The position numbers and the translations under genes are program-made. DNA of 51,750 nucleotides, from contig JAUWQY010000009.1 of NCBI GenBank assembly GCA_030610855.1, forward strand, positions 1 to 51,750. Reading direction: 5' to 3'. Source of the DNA: Dehalococcoidia bacterium (GTDB lineage Bacteria > Chloroflexota > Dehalococcoidia > GIF9 > AB-539-J10). Below are positions 34,281 through 43,908 of this stretch, piece after piece. The notes beneath the pieces are model-generated. The model did no database searches. It was not told the origin of the DNA and was given only the letters and a program-made list of their open reading frames with translations. Position 1 is the stretch's first letter, and every line of letters begins with the position of its first letter.

Positions 34281-36130
34281 CTCAACACCCTTTGATCGCC
34301 GACCCTGCGCGTTATCCTTTGGCCATCAAGGTGTTCCATCAGTGCTTTAGCGTATTTGCGGCTTGTCTGGAAAAGGTCACGCACTTCAGCCACGGTTATT
34401 GTTCCCTGGCTCTCGATGTGCTCGACAACCCGCTTCACCATCTCCTCGTAGGCTGAGGCAGTGAAGATAATCCCCTCATCTACCTTGACCACCTTTTTCT
34501 GCTCCAACAGCAGATTCAGTAGTTCAGGTTCCAAAGGCGAATCGGTAGGCGGGCAATAAGGGGATTCGGCCAGCATTCTCAGGAAAGCATCCACTCTGGT
34601 CTGTTGCGCTGGGGAGAGTCCAACACTATGCGAAGGAAGCCTCACCACTGCCCCCTCATCTGCAACGTTTCCATGTTCTGTGAGTTGTCGCACAATCCCG
34701 TTAAGGTGCTGGGGTTGTATCCTGAGGCGGCTCCTGAATTCCTCTCTGGGCATGCCCTGCCGGAGGGAGAATGAGGAATGATAGTCTTGCAGTAGCTTTG
34801 TTGCCTCCGCAACGAGATGCTTCCAGTAGCTGCAGGAAAAGAAGAGCTGACGCCCTTCGCCGCTGCTAACCAGCACTGCCTGCCCGGCTCTGGCTAGAGC
34901 TGCCAGCACCTTCCCGGTCTCCACTTCGGGAAGGCAACACTGAAGCGCAAGCTCCCTAACTTCAGATGTCCCCTTGGCCTCTAAGAGGGCAAGCACGGCA
35001 TCCTCGACTGTACCTTCTCTAGCCTTGAGGCTCTCTGTCACGGCAGCCTGATACCGACGGTGGCGCTTGGGGTGAGCGTCCACGATGTCGCCGCCGCCCA
35101 GTGTTCCCCTGGGAGAACGGATGACGAAAAGGTCGCCTTCTACTGCTGCTACTGCAAAAGTCAATCCTATCTGTGCCCAACCACTCTCGGTTGCGCTGAT
35201 TTTCTCTTTATCCAAGAGCCGGATTTTCCCAGCCACTTCACTGGCGCCCGTATGAAATGTGATAGACATATTGTGAGTTACGGGGCTGCTCAGGTCCGAC
35301 ACCGCTCGAAGCTTCACATCAAGCAACCGGGTCGGTTTGAGCCACCCTGGAGAGGCAATGACCATGCCGCGATCCAGCTCCTCAGACTGGATGCCGCCCA
35401 GGTTAATGGCCACGCGGCTGCCCGGAAGAACAAGGTCGGACCTATGCTTGTGAACCTCGATCCGCCTTACATGGGTTTCCAGCCCGGCCGGCAAGACTTC
35501 CACCTGCTGCCCAGTCCGGAGCGTACCATCAATCAGGGTCCCGGTGACTACAGTGCCGAAGCCCTTCATGGTGAAGATACGATCGATGGGAAGCCTGGGC
35601 CTGCCGATGTCCCTCCGCTGGAGGGTGTGATTCAGAAGATTATCAATTACTGCAGTCAACTCAGGCAGACCATCTCCAGTCACTGAAGAAACAGTCACGA
35701 TTGGCGCTTCAGCCAGAGTCGTGCCTTGTATCACCTCCTCAGCTTCCATGATGGCCAGGCCTAACCCTTCTTCATCAACGAGGTCCTTCTTGGTGATAAC
35801 CACGATGCCCTTCTTGATGTTGAGCAGGTCAATGATGGCCAGGTGCTCTCTGGTCTGAGGCATGACCCCTTCATCTGCGGCGATTACCAGCAGAGCCAGG
35901 TCGATTCCCCCCACTCCGGCCAGCATGTTTCTGACGAATTTCTCATGTCCGGGGACATCAACGATGCTGACTTCCTTTCCCCCGGGAAGCCGAAGCCACG
36001 CAAAGCCCAGGTCGATGGTCATCCCCCGCCTTTTCTCCTCGGGCAGACGGTCCGGGTCTATTCCTGTTAGGGCGCGAACAAGAACCGATTTCCCATGATC
36101 TACATGACCTGCGGTCCCCAGTACATACAT
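34277..36130 (-). CDS. selB: Selenocysteine-specific elongation factor SelB
   Basis: SelB delivers Sec-tRNA to UGA codons marked by a SECIS hairpin. The GTPase domain has G1 GHVDHGKS, G3 DVPGHEKF and G4 [10 protein letters not shown]-Tu-like domains 2 and 3 follow, and the C-terminal half consists of winged helices (for example [24 protein letters not shown]) that bind the SECIS RNA. Length (617) and order are standard. It is six bases downstream of selD and overlaps selA. Confidence 0.95.
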   Translation of the reverse strand: MYVLGTAGHVDHGKSVLVRALTGIDPDRLPEEKRRGMTIDLGFAWLRLPGGKEVSIVDVPGHEKFVRNMLAGVGGIDLALLVIAADEGVMPQTREHLAIIDLLNIKKGIVVITKKDLVDEEGLGLAIMEAEEVIQGTTLAEAPIVTVSSVTGDGLPELTAVIDNLLNHTLQRRDIGRPRLPIDRIFTMKGFGTVVTGTLIDGTLRTGQQVEVLPAGLETHVRRIEVHKHRSDLVLPGSRVAINLGGIQSEELDRGMVIASPGWLKPTRLLDVKLRAVSDLSSPVTHNMSITFHTGASEVAGKIRLLDKEKISATESGWAQIGLTFAVAAVEGDLFVIRSPRGTLGGGDIVDAHPKRHRRYQAAVTESLKAREGTVEDAVLALLEAKGTSEVRELALQCCLPEVETGKVLAALARAGQAVLVSSGEGRQLFFSCSYWKHLVAEATKLLQDYHSSFSLRQGMPREEFRSRLRIQPQHLNGIVRQLTEHGNVADEGAVVRLPSHSVGLSPAQQTRVDAFLRMLAESPYCPPTDSPLEPELLNLLLEQKKVVKVDEGIIFTASAYEEMVKRVVEHIESQGTITVAEVRDLFQTSRKYAKALMEHLDGQRITRRVGDQRVLR

Positions 36131-36136
36131 GGCGAT

Positions 36137-37180
36137 CTACGTTACTCTTATCTTGCCTTTGGGCTCTGCCACCACATGTCCGACGATAGTTGCATCATTG
36201 ATGCCCTCGTCATGCATTCTCCTGACCAGTACTTCTCCGTCTTTTGCCGGGAGCGAGATGAACAGGCCGCCGGAGGTCTGAGCATCAAAAAGAATCAGCA
36301 TCATCTCGTCAGATACGTGGGCCTCTATCATGTGGGCGCGAAATCCCCTGTTGCGGTGTGTTCCGCCGGGAACAAGTCCCCTCCTGACGTACTCCTCGAC
36401 CTTAGGCAGCAGTGGCACCGAGGGTGCATGTATTACCATGCCAACGTTAGCCCCTTGAATCATCCCGCAGGCGTGGCCGAGGAGACCGAAACCTGTAATG
36501 TCGGTGCAGGCATGCACCGTAACATCAAGCATCAGCTCTGACGCCCTCTTGTTCAGAGTAACCATCTGTTGAGTGAGCTGGGCCACAATTCCTTCCTCTG
36601 CGATGCCGGCCTTCATGGCCGTGCTTATGATGCCGCTCCCCAGAGGCTTAGTAAGCACCAGCACATCTCCTTCCACAGCTCCAGTCTTGGTTATCACTCT
36701 CTCAGGGTGGACTATGCCTATGACACAAAGCCCATACTTAAGCTCACGGTCGTCCACGCTGTGTCCCCCTACCAGCGACACCCCTGCCTCTGAGAGCTTG
36801 GCGATTCCTCCACGAAGGATTTCCCTCAGTATAGAGATATCCATGCTTTCTCTGGGAAAACAGACTACGTTCATCGCTGTGACAGGGCGACCACCCATAG
36901 CATAGACATCGCTCAGGGCATTGGCCGCAGCGACCTGTCCGAAGGTGTACGGATCATCAACTATAGGCGTGAAGTAATCAACGGTCTCGATAATAGCGAG
37001 ATCCTCCCTTAGCCGATATACCCCGGCATCGTCGCGTCCTTCCAGCCCGACGATCACATTCGGGTCAACAGGTAGCTCAAGCCCACAAAGTGCCCGGTCC
37101 AGGTCCCCTGGCCCCAACTTAGAGGCTCAACCTGCCCCTCGCACCGTTTCCGTCAACCGCAGATTAGGCTTGTTCTCCAT
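36137..37180 (-). CDS. selD: Selenide, water dikinase containing selenocysteine (UGA at codon 18)
   Basis: SelD makes selenophosphate from selenide and ATP. Reading from the ATG at 37180, which has GAAGGAGAG 6-7 nt upstream, the frame runs through an in-frame TGA at 37127-37129 into the conserved body. The local peptide reads TVRGAG-U-ASKLGPGDL, aligning with the catalytic Cys/Sec plus Lys segment of SelD, so the TGA encodes selenocysteine. A start after the TGA (TTG 37117) would remove the catalytic residue and is rejected. Downstream motifs include DDAGVYRL, DYFTPIVDDPYTFG, NALSDVYAMGG and GGHSVDD. The full product is 347 residues. A perfect TATAAT is on the minus strand at 37223-37228, with no clear -35. 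Confidence 0.93.
37096..37113 (-). promoter_or_regulatory. SECIS-like hairpin in selD mRNA
   Basis: Starting 13 nt after the UGA, GG-CCAGG pairs with CCTGG-A-CC (one bulged A) around the loop GGA. Position and size fit bacterial SECIS elements read by SelB, which lie within the coding sequence just after the UGA. Confidence 0.6.
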
Positions 37181-37249
37181 CGCTCACTCTCCTTCTCTTT
37201 AGTAGAAAAACAAAGCTTCGGCATTATACTCGACAGACTCCCTGAATCT

Positions 37250-37477
37250 CTACTGCACTCCCATAAGGATGACAAGGGCAGCGAGTGCCAACAAGAAATG
37301 GGCTGGACGTACTGAACGTCTAGCCCAGGACATTGTACAAACGGTGCAGCTTAGGCTTTCACTGAGGTAATACAGTAACCTGCCCCAGGAACTCCTGGCG
37401 TCTCCCCAGACGATATGCCTGCCAATCCTCTTGGAGGCTAGCACGCGACCCTCTGTCGTTGTGAACCGCTCGGCCAT
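37250..37477 (-). CDS. Hypothetical small protein between tRNA-Sec and selD
   Basis: An open frame of 75 codons from ATG with AAAGGGA about 6 nt upstream. It has a basic, Trp- and Arg-containing body with two nearby Cys (SCTVC) and a hydrophobic C-terminus (FLLALAALVILMGV) that could be a tail anchor. I recognise no family. It may be a real small membrane protein or a chance frame. Confidence 0.3.
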   Translation of the reverse strand: MAERFTTTEGRVLASKRIGRHIVWGDARSSWGRLLYYLSESLSCTVCTMSWARRSVRPAHFLLALAALVILMGVQ

Positions 37478-37628
37478 AGAATTCCCTTTCACTTACAGCG
37501 AGACACGCCCGCTGATCAATCCCGACTCAATTCCTTCGCCTACCTATTATCATCATCACATTGCCTTTTCTGGCCGGTCACTACCTAGGCAGCATACATT
37601 TTAGAGGAAATTGTTGCTTCTGGCAAAG

Positions 37629-37721
37629 CGGGAGCGGGGGGAGTCGAACCTCCATGGACATCGCTAAATGCCCACCAGCGGATTTGAAGTCCGTGAAGCC
37701 CACCGGGGCTCATCCACTCCC
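37629..37721 (-). tRNA. selC: tRNA-Sec (anticodon TCA)
   Basis: The minus strand folds as a 93-nt tRNA with an 8-bp acceptor stem (GGGAGTGG with CCGCTCCC, one G-T pair), discriminator G, anticodon loop CTTCAAA containing TCA (37687-37685), a long variable arm (TGGTGGGCATTTAGCGATG region) and T-arm GGAGGTTCGACTCC. The CCA end is not encoded. The long acceptor stem, long variable arm and UCA anticodon identify tRNA-Sec. It lies upstream of selD on the same strand. Confidence 0.95.
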
Positions 37722-38003
37722 ATCCTGCGTGTGAGAAGGTGCTATACATCATCAACTGCATATCTCCAGCCAGGGATACGTATGTGAAGCGCTCACGATT
37801 GAATACACCGGAGGCCTGTCTGAGCAGTTCTGCGATCGCATGTGCGCGAGGCAGTTACTCGCTTCTCTCAGCTCTGGGGTCTGCGAATGCCTTGGCAATT
37901 GTTCAAGAACCTGGAGCATTTTCGTAGTCAATATTCTACTACTTGAGGTGTCTTCGAACAAGCCCTCGATTTGAATCATCTAAAATCTAACCCAAGAGGG
38001 AGT
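37722..38003. other. Spacer between tRNA-Sec and the insertion sequence
   Basis: No supported gene. A 75-codon minus-strand reading (37752-37979) has no family resemblance. The right half ends at the left inverted repeat of the insertion sequence. Confidence 0.35.
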
Positions 38004-39341
38004 TGTCAAATCACAAAGAATCTAACTGAAGAATGATGATTCAGCCTGGTTAGTACTTTTAAAGGAGGTAAAACCGGGCTATGGAAAGGATGGACATGCA
38101 TTCAAGAAATGAATACCTGAGGCTATTAAGGGAAAGGTACCTCAAGGCCAAGGCCAGGAAAGAGAAGACGCAGCTCTTAGACGAGTACTGCCGTAATACC
38201 GGACAATCAAGGAAGTACGTCATCTGGAAGATACACAGGGCAGTTCTTAAACCGAGGCAAAGGAAGAAAAGGAAGGAGATATATGACGGTCAGGTCAAAG
38301 CTGCCCTGGCCAAGATATGGGAGATCTTCGACTATCCATGTGGGCAGAGGCTCAAGCCCCTATTAGAGACAGAGATAGAGAGACTAAGGGAGTTTGGGAA
38401 GGTTGAGATAACTGACGAGGTAGCTTTGAAACTTAAGACAATGAGTCCGGCAACAATTGATAGAAAGCTTAAGCACGAGAGAGAGTTCTTGCACCTTTTG
38501 AGAGCAAAAGGCGGACCCAAGGCAGGCTACCTTCTGAAGCAGAAGATTACATAAGGCTTACCGAGTGGGACACCTCACAGATTGGTTATGTGGAAGCAGA
38601 TTTAGTTGTTCATTGTGGCTCATCTACACTGGGAGAGTATATCAATACAGTGAGCAGCACAGATATTTCCTCCGGTTGGTGGGAAGGTGAAGCTATCATG
38701 GGGAAGTCTCAGGAGCATAGTTTTTGGGCTTTAAAGGAAATAAGAAAGAGGACTCCCTTTGAATGGAAAGGGTTGGACTCGGACAATGGCAGTGAGTTCA
38801 TCAACCAAATCTTGTACAAGTATTGCCGGCGGGAGGGGATTGAATTCACCGGGTCGCGGGCAACCAGGAAGAACGATAATGCCTATATTGAGGAAAAGAA
38901 CTGGATCCATGTGAGGAAGATATTTGGCTATCTAAGGTACGACAGCTATGAGGAGCTAGCTATAATGAACGATCTTTATCGTAACGAATTAAGGCTGCAC
39001 AAGAACTTTTCCCAGCCGGTGATGAAGTTACAGAGCAAAGAAAGAATAGGGGGCAAGGTGAAGAGAAGGTACGAAGTAGCGAAGACACCATACCAGAGGC
39101 TCATCGAGCCAAGCCAAATCCCCGAAGGGGTTGAAGAGGAACTCAAGGGAATATATCTGAGTCTGAATCCTGCCCAGCTGAAGAGGAGTATAGATGCCAA
39201 GCTAGCTAAGCTGTACCAGGCTTATGAGGAGAAAAAGAGAAGCCTATATGTCGATCCCCACGAGAAGCGAGTACCTCATATAGTTAGAAATTATATGATT
39301 CAACAATCCCCTGTTGGGTTAGGTACTTAAATGATTTGACA
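38004..39341 (+). mobile_element. Insertion sequence with 10-bp terminal inverted repeats
   Basis: TGTCAAATCA at 38004-38013 and its exact complement TGATTTGACA at 39332-39341 bound a 1338-bp element carrying one transposase region. Looser similarity (CTAAC) continues inside both ends. I see no obvious target-site duplication in the flanks. The element separates the selenocysteine locus from the hydrogenase locus and truncates a small minus-strand frame at its right end. A 65-bp piece of the same transposase is at 51686-51750. The IS family was not identified with certainty. Confidence 0.8.
38081..39330 (+). pseudogene. DDE (rve-type) transposase, frameshifted
   Basis: The first frame (38081-38554, AAAGGAGGT upstream) encodes a basic, helical DNA-binding half. 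The second (continuing to 39330) encodes the integrase-type catalytic core. Candidate catalytic residues are Asp in VEADLVVHCG, Asp in LDSDNGSEF and Glu in NAYIEEKNW. Near 38545-38556 the frame shifts: reading shifts to YIRLTEWDTSQIGYVEAD without interruption, so one base appears to be missing. This is either an inactivating mutation or a programmed frameshift; no clear slippery A-run is present, which favours inactivation. Confidence 0.75.
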
Positions 39342-39450
39342 CGCTTCGCACACCTCTAGCAACGTCATTCTGTGTCGTCCATTTCGCAACTTCGCTGGCT
39401 ACTCTTTCTTTCCAGCCCTGTGGGCTATTCTCTAGTGCAGGTTTAGTCAT
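39319..39450 (-). pseudogene. 5' fragment of an unknown gene truncated by the insertion sequence
   Basis: A very good ribosome binding site (AAGGAGGGAG, 6 nt from the ATG) starts a frame MTKPALENSPQGWKERVASE, continuing about 36 codons to the right end of the insertion sequence and stopping seven codons inside it. It lies directly downstream of the hydrogenase large subunit on the same strand. The rest of the gene is not recognisable on the other side of the element. The function is unknown. Confidence 0.45.
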
Positions 39451-39545
39451 CACAATCTCCCTCCTTGCTCGAACGGTAGTAGGTCATTCTCGCCTACTGA
39501 TACAAGTACCTTAGCACCCGCCGAATAGTATTCCAGATGAGCCAC

Positions 39546-40832
39546 CTATTTGAAGGATACTTGTAACAGGTGTGTAGAGCAGGAAATACAGGGGTCATAG
39601 GCTCTGACCAGCATCTCCAGAGTATGCCTGATCTCATCTTCAGGGCGACTGAGTATAAGAGGCACCAGAGTTTCCATATCCTTCTGGATGTTGTTATGGT
39701 TCTGGTTGGTGGGAATAACACAGTTGCCCTCAGTCAGTATTCCGTTCTCATCATAGGTGTAATCGTGGAACAGGATACCCCGGGGGGCTTCCACGGCGGC
39801 GATACCTCTACCTGCCCTGAACTTGGTTAGGTTATCCTCCTCTTCCAGTCCTCTAGCTAGCATCTGGTCGATAAGGTAAATGCTGTCCTCAACAGCGTGA
39901 AAGGTCTCGACGACTTGAGCCACAGTTATCATAAATGGGTTATGGCAGGGAGCATTCAGGCCGAGTTCTATGGCGGCTCTTTTGGCTCGAGGCAGGAGCT
40001 GGTCATGATTGATATTGAAGCGCGCCAGAGCCCCCACCATATAAGAATCCCGCTTGTTCTTTGTGTACTTGGCGGTGGAATGGGGGACACAGAACTCGTT
40101 AGTTACCTCAAGGTACTTATCCACAGGTACAAGACCCGCGTCGGTTGAGGCAATCTGACCACTGATAAAGGCATACTCTTTAGGGTCTTTCAGGGCAATA
40201 TACTCCGTTTCGCGATTAAAATCGGGAATTTTCAAGGTCTTGAACAGGTCCACCGTGATATCAAGGTCAGCCAGTGCATCCTCAAGTCTATTCCTAAGAG
40301 CTTCCAGTTCACTAAGCTTGGGTAGCTTGGCAAAGCCCCCAACCATGCAGGATAGCGGATGGGTCTTCCTGCCTGCCAGCGCCTCAGCCAGATTATAGGC
40401 CAGCTTCTTCAGACGTAGTGCCATCAGCACTACATCTTTATGCGTTTCTACCAAGGGGAAAACACTGCCTACTCCCAGGAAGTCCGGGGCAGCCAGGAAA
40501 AGGGCATGTAATACGTGGCTCTCCATTATTTCGGCGTTATAAAGAAGTTTGCGTAGGAGTAATGTCTGCTGTGATGGCTGGACACCGAAAGCAGCTTCGG
40601 TAGCCTGTATAGATGCCGTGGTGTGGGATATAGAGCAAATACCGCAGATCCGGGAGGCGATATGGGGGACGTCCTGATAGTTTCTGCCACGAAACATAGC
40701 TTCAAAAAATCGGGGTGATTCCGCAACCTCCCATATGAGTTCCTCAATCTTACCATCCGTGGCATTCAAAACAATGTTGCCGTGGCCCTCAACCCGAGTC
40801 ACCTGATGGACGCTAATATTTATCTTTTTCAT
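39546..40832 (-). CDS. hydA: [NiFe]-hydrogenase large (alpha) subunit, group 3 type
   Basis: This is the catalytic subunit binding the NiFe(CN)2CO centre. The two cysteine pairs are intact: RICGICSISH (Cys63, Cys66, His70) and DPCISCSTH (Cys415, Cys418, His421). Only seven residues follow His421 (LLQVSFK). This resembles the very short C-terminal extension of archaeal sulfhydrogenases, which is cleaved after cofactor insertion. Together with HydD, HydB and HydG modules this is a cytoplasmic, NAD(P)-linked group 3 (3b-like) enzyme. At 428 residues it is normal length for the group. It overlaps the small-subunit gene by four bases. Confidence 0.93.
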   Translation of the reverse strand: MKKINISVHQVTRVEGHGNIVLNATDGKIEELIWEVAESPRFFEAMFRGRNYQDVPHIASRICGICSISHTTASIQATEAAFGVQPSQQTLLLRKLLYNAEIMESHVLHALFLAAPDFLGVGSVFPLVETHKDVVLMALRLKKLAYNLAEALAGRKTHPLSCMVGGFAKLPKLSELEALRNRLEDALADLDITVDLFKTLKIPDFNRETEYIALKDPKEYAFISGQIASTDAGLVPVDKYLEVTNEFCVPHSTAKYTKNKRDSYMVGALARFNINHDQLLPRAKRAAIELGLNAPCHNPFMITVAQVVETFHAVEDSIYLIDQMLARGLEEEDNLTKFRAGRGIAAVEAPRGILFHDYTYDENGILTEGNCVIPTNQNHNNIQKDMETLVPLILSRPEDEIRHTLEMLVRAYDPCISCSTHLLQVSFK

Positions 40833-41569
40833 TTGGTCACCTCAGCATATGTATTGTAAATCTTAAACTTCTCAACCGCCTGTTCTACCGTCAACCCATA
40901 CTTCTTAAGTATATCCTTCTCTGAGTCAATGTTGGGGTCATCAACCAAGCCACGGCAGCCCCAACAGTGTCGACCGCTGTTGACGCATATAGCATCGCAG
41001 CCAGCCCTAGTTACCGGACCTAGACAGGTCATGCCTCTTTCAAAGACACAGACATTGCCTGCCATCTTGCACTCTACACATACAGGGTGGTTGGGTATAT
41101 CCGGTTCCTTGCCCAATAGAAGCGCCTTGATTACCTTGAGAAGCTCGGCGGTAATCGGAGGACAGCCTCGTACATAGTAGTCTACCGAAACGACCGCATC
41201 TACAGGGCGGGCTGGAATGGTATCGTAATATTTGGCGTCCTTCCCGTAGACTATCTTCAAGGCTTCTTCCATGGGTAGGTGATTCTTCAGGCAGTTGATT
41301 CCGCCAATACAGGCGCAGGCGCCTAAGGCGACAAGGACTTTCGCCTGTTCCCGTATCTTTTGCAGCCGTGGTATCTCCGACTCCCTGCTTATGCTCCCTT
41401 CAATGAAGGCAATATCGTAGTCATCTTCCCTCTCCGTCTTGACCTCTCTGAAGTTGACAATGTCCACCGCGCTAAGCAAATCAATAAGCTCTTCTCCGTC
41501 AAGATTGAGCACATCTAACTGACATCCTTCACAACCAGTAAAATCAAAGAACGCTACTTTAGGTTTCAT
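40829..41569 (-). CDS. hydD: [NiFe]-hydrogenase small (delta) subunit
   Basis: This subunit carries the iron-sulfur clusters that relay electrons from the NiFe site. Cysteine motifs are FTGCEGCQLDVLN (proximal cluster start), GACACIGGINCLKN and VRGCPP. A C-terminal segment is rich in Cys (CVECKMAGNVCVFERG, CLGP, CDAIC, CWGC), indicating additional clusters. ATG 41569 is chosen because MKPKVAFFDFTGC is the family N-terminus and it overlaps the preceding stop as TAATG; a start 36 codons upstream is rejected. At 246 residues it matches group 3 small subunits. Confidence 0.92.
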   Translation of the reverse strand: MKPKVAFFDFTGCEGCQLDVLNLDGEELIDLLSAVDIVNFREVKTEREDDYDIAFIEGSISRESEIPRLQKIREQAKVLVALGACACIGGINCLKNHLPMEEALKIVYGKDAKYYDTIPARPVDAVVSVDYYVRGCPPITAELLKVIKALLLGKEPDIPNHPVCVECKMAGNVCVFERGMTCLGPVTRAGCDAICVNSGRHCWGCRGLVDDPNIDSEKDILKKYGLTVEQAVEKFKIYNTYAEVTK

Positions 41570-43896
41570 TATACTGCCTCCCTTAGATTTCTCAGTTGGG
41601 CCAGGGTAAATACCGGTCCCTCCTGGCATACATAGACACCATTGATCTGACAGTGTCCACACTTGCCCACCCCACACTTCATCCTTCTCTCCAGTGACAG
41701 GATTATGTTCTCATCGGGAAGGTCTCTCTTCTTGAGTTGCCCGATGACAAAGCGGTACATTATGGGTGGCCCTACCACCACTGCCATGGTCTTCCTGGGA
41801 TCAATATCGACCTTCGGGATAAGGGTAGTAATAACCCCTACATTCCCCATCCAGCTCTCATCTCCTCTATCCACTGTCTCGTGAAATTCGATTTCTGGGC
41901 TCTTACTCCAGGCAGCAAGCTCGTCCAGGAATAACCGCTCTGCGGGCGACCTGGCTCCAAAAAGCAGGATGGCTCTACCAAAAGAGCTCCGGCGGTCAAG
42001 GACATACTGAACCAGCGAACGCATCGGGACGAGACCAATGCCTCCAGCTATGAAGAGAATGTCCTTGCCTTCAAGAGCCTCTAGTGGGAAGCCATTCCCG
42101 AAAGGACCGCGAATGCCCACCATGGCTCCCTTTTTCAGATTGTGCAGAGCGTTGGTCACATCGCCTACTTTTCTTACCGCCAGTTGGAAAGTCCCGTCCC
42201 TAGTTGGTGATGATGAGACGGAGACGGGTGCTTCCCCAATACCCATAACTGAGACCTCGACGAATTGTCCCGGTCGGTGCCCCAGGGCTTTACCGTCCTT
42301 GAGACTGAACTCAAAGACTTTCTCCCTTTCAGTCAACTCCTCGACCTTCACTAGTTCAGCAAGCCGAGGTGCGTACAATTCAATCTCCGGCCTCACTTCT
42401 CTGAAAATGCGCATGGCTGCTTCTTTGGCCTGGACCGATTCCACTATGGCGTTAAACGCCTCCAGCGGGCTTGCAATCTCAGCCAGGCAGGCGGTAGCAC
42501 ACCGACCACAGCCCACACAGCCAAATCTACCATATCTCTCCAGAATGTATTTCCCCTTACGAAATATCCGATGCCGAAGCCGGCTGGCTTTGTCATGCCG
42601 GAAATTTTCACCGGTGGCTACCTTGGCAAAATCAATCAGCACGCAGCCATCCCATTGCCGTAACCGCTGCCCGTCTTTCAGGTTCAGCGATACATTGTCT
42701 TTGACATCAAAGCAAAAACAGGTGGGACATACCATAACGCAGGAGCCGCAGCTAAGGCAGCTCTCGCTTCTTGATTCCCAATATGGGTCATCGTAGCTCT
42801 CTTCCAACAGCTTCGGCAACCTTTCCTTGGGTATATCAAGGGAGAGCTTATATTTAGCCAATGCCCCGTCTCGAACCGCTTTCTGTTTAGCTATCTCATC
42901 GCCAGTGGGTTCTCTTAGCTGGGCATGCTTTGCTAGGAGGTCGGCGCCCTTTTCTGAGCCTACGCTTACCATGTAGTCAGCGCCAATATTTGTTAGCAGT
43001 AGGTCAAAGCCAGTTTCAGTTAGGTGAGTATCCATGCTGGGGGCAAAGGATTTGGGAGACGGATTAAGGCAATCAACCCCGATGACGATGGTATTCTGCC
43101 GCCGGGCAATGTAGTTAGGGTCGGGATTGGTAGTCATAAACACATCATCCAGTAGCTCGATAGCCTTAATATCGTAAGGGTGTATGCCGATTATAGCTCT
43201 AGGGATGGCTTCGATCACCGGCTCAACCTTTGGCTCGTCCCCGATCTTGAACTTAAGCAGGGTTTCCCTTGCCGGCAGGAGATACTTAGTTGGTGGCGTA
43301 ACGGCAACATCATAATCAAGGTGGAGTTCCTCAAAGCTAGCTATTCTATCGTAAACATACTTGCCATGCCTAGACTTGACCCCAACTATCTCCATGTCTT
43401 TAGCCAGACTTTCCACCATGGATTTCAGACCTTCTTTAGTGATGACCAAGGACTTCTTAACCGCAACTACTTCTACAACAGGAGGTTTAGGTCGTATTTC
43501 CACCTCAGTAGTAACCGTCCGTTCCCGCCCTGCCGAATCAAGGGTTTCCCGGACAAGCCTTTCCAGGTCATCACGGGCAATCGGCCTGACTAGATAATGA
43601 ACAGCGCCAAGCTTCTTTGCCTCGACCGTTGTTTCTGCTGAAGGATAAGCAGTCATGATAATAGACTTAATCCACGGCCGTTGTGCCTTCACCTGCTTCA
43701 GCACCGCTATCCCGGCTTGCCCCGGCAACCCTATATCCAGAACCATAACGTTGAAGTCTTGTTTCTTTATCAGCTCCAGGGCTTCCTCGCCGCTTTCAGC
43801 TGTCGCCACCTGATAACCAGCATCTTTCAGCCAGTCCCTGATTGACTCACGCACAATGGGCTCGTCATCTACAACCAGAACTGAGTTCTCTTCCAT
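41569..43896 (-). CDS. Receiver domain-HydB-HydG fusion: hydrogenase electron-transfer subunit with CheY-like N-terminus
   Basis: The 775-residue protein has three parts. Residues 1-120 are a CheY-like receiver with acidic pair Asp10/Asp11, phosphoacceptor Asp54 (MVLDIGLPG) and Thr82, but Arg104 replaces the conserved Lys (YLVRPI). Residues about 145-490 are the HydB beta subunit of group 3b hydrogenase, with two 4Fe-4S sites at Cys380, 383, 386, 390 and Cys460, 463, 466, 470. Residues about 505-775 are the HydG gamma module: FAD motif RPGQFVEVSV, NAD motif AGGIGLVP and a terminal 2Fe-2S-type site (MKCGVGKCGHC). HydB and HydG are normally separate genes without a receiver. GGAGG precedes the ATG by about 9 nt. 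The receiver could let phosphorylation tune electron transfer to NAD(P); that is inference. Confidence 0.9.
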   Translation of the reverse strand: MEENSVLVVDDEPIVRESIRDWLKDAGYQVATAESGEEALELIKKQDFNVMVLDIGLPGQAGIAVLKQVKAQRPWIKSIIMTAYPSAETTVEAKKLGAVHYLVRPIARDDLERLVRETLDSAGRERTVTTEVEIRPKPPVVEVVAVKKSLVITKEGLKSMVESLAKDMEIVGVKSRHGKYVYDRIASFEELHLDYDVAVTPPTKYLLPARETLLKFKIGDEPKVEPVIEAIPRAIIGIHPYDIKAIELLDDVFMTTNPDPNYIARRQNTIVIGVDCLNPSPKSFAPSMDTHLTETGFDLLLTNIGADYMVSVGSEKGADLLAKHAQLREPTGDEIAKQKAVRDGALAKYKLSLDIPKERLPKLLEESYDDPYWESRSESCLSCGSCVMVCPTCFCFDVKDNVSLNLKDGQRLRQWDGCVLIDFAKVATGENFRHDKASRLRHRIFRKGKYILERYGRFGCVGCGRCATACLAEIASPLEAFNAIVESVQAKEAAMRIFREVRPEIELYAPRLAELVKVEELTEREKVFEFSLKDGKALGHRPGQFVEVSVMGIGEAPVSVSSSPTRDGTFQLAVRKVGDVTNALHNLKKGAMVGIRGPFGNGFPLEALEGKDILFIAGGIGLVPMRSLVQYVLDRRSSFGRAILLFGARSPAERLFLDELAAWSKSPEIEFHETVDRGDESWMGNVGVITTLIPKVDIDPRKTMAVVVGPPIMYRFVIGQLKKRDLPDENIILSLERRMKCGVGKCGHCQINGVYVCQEGPVFTLAQLRNLREAV

Positions 43897-43908
43897 TTCC
43901 GTAACCTC

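Noticed and set aside
37752-37979. 75-codon minus-strand frame beside the insertion sequence
   Set aside because: No ribosome binding site and no recognisable sequence; not continuous with the truncated frame on the other side of the element.
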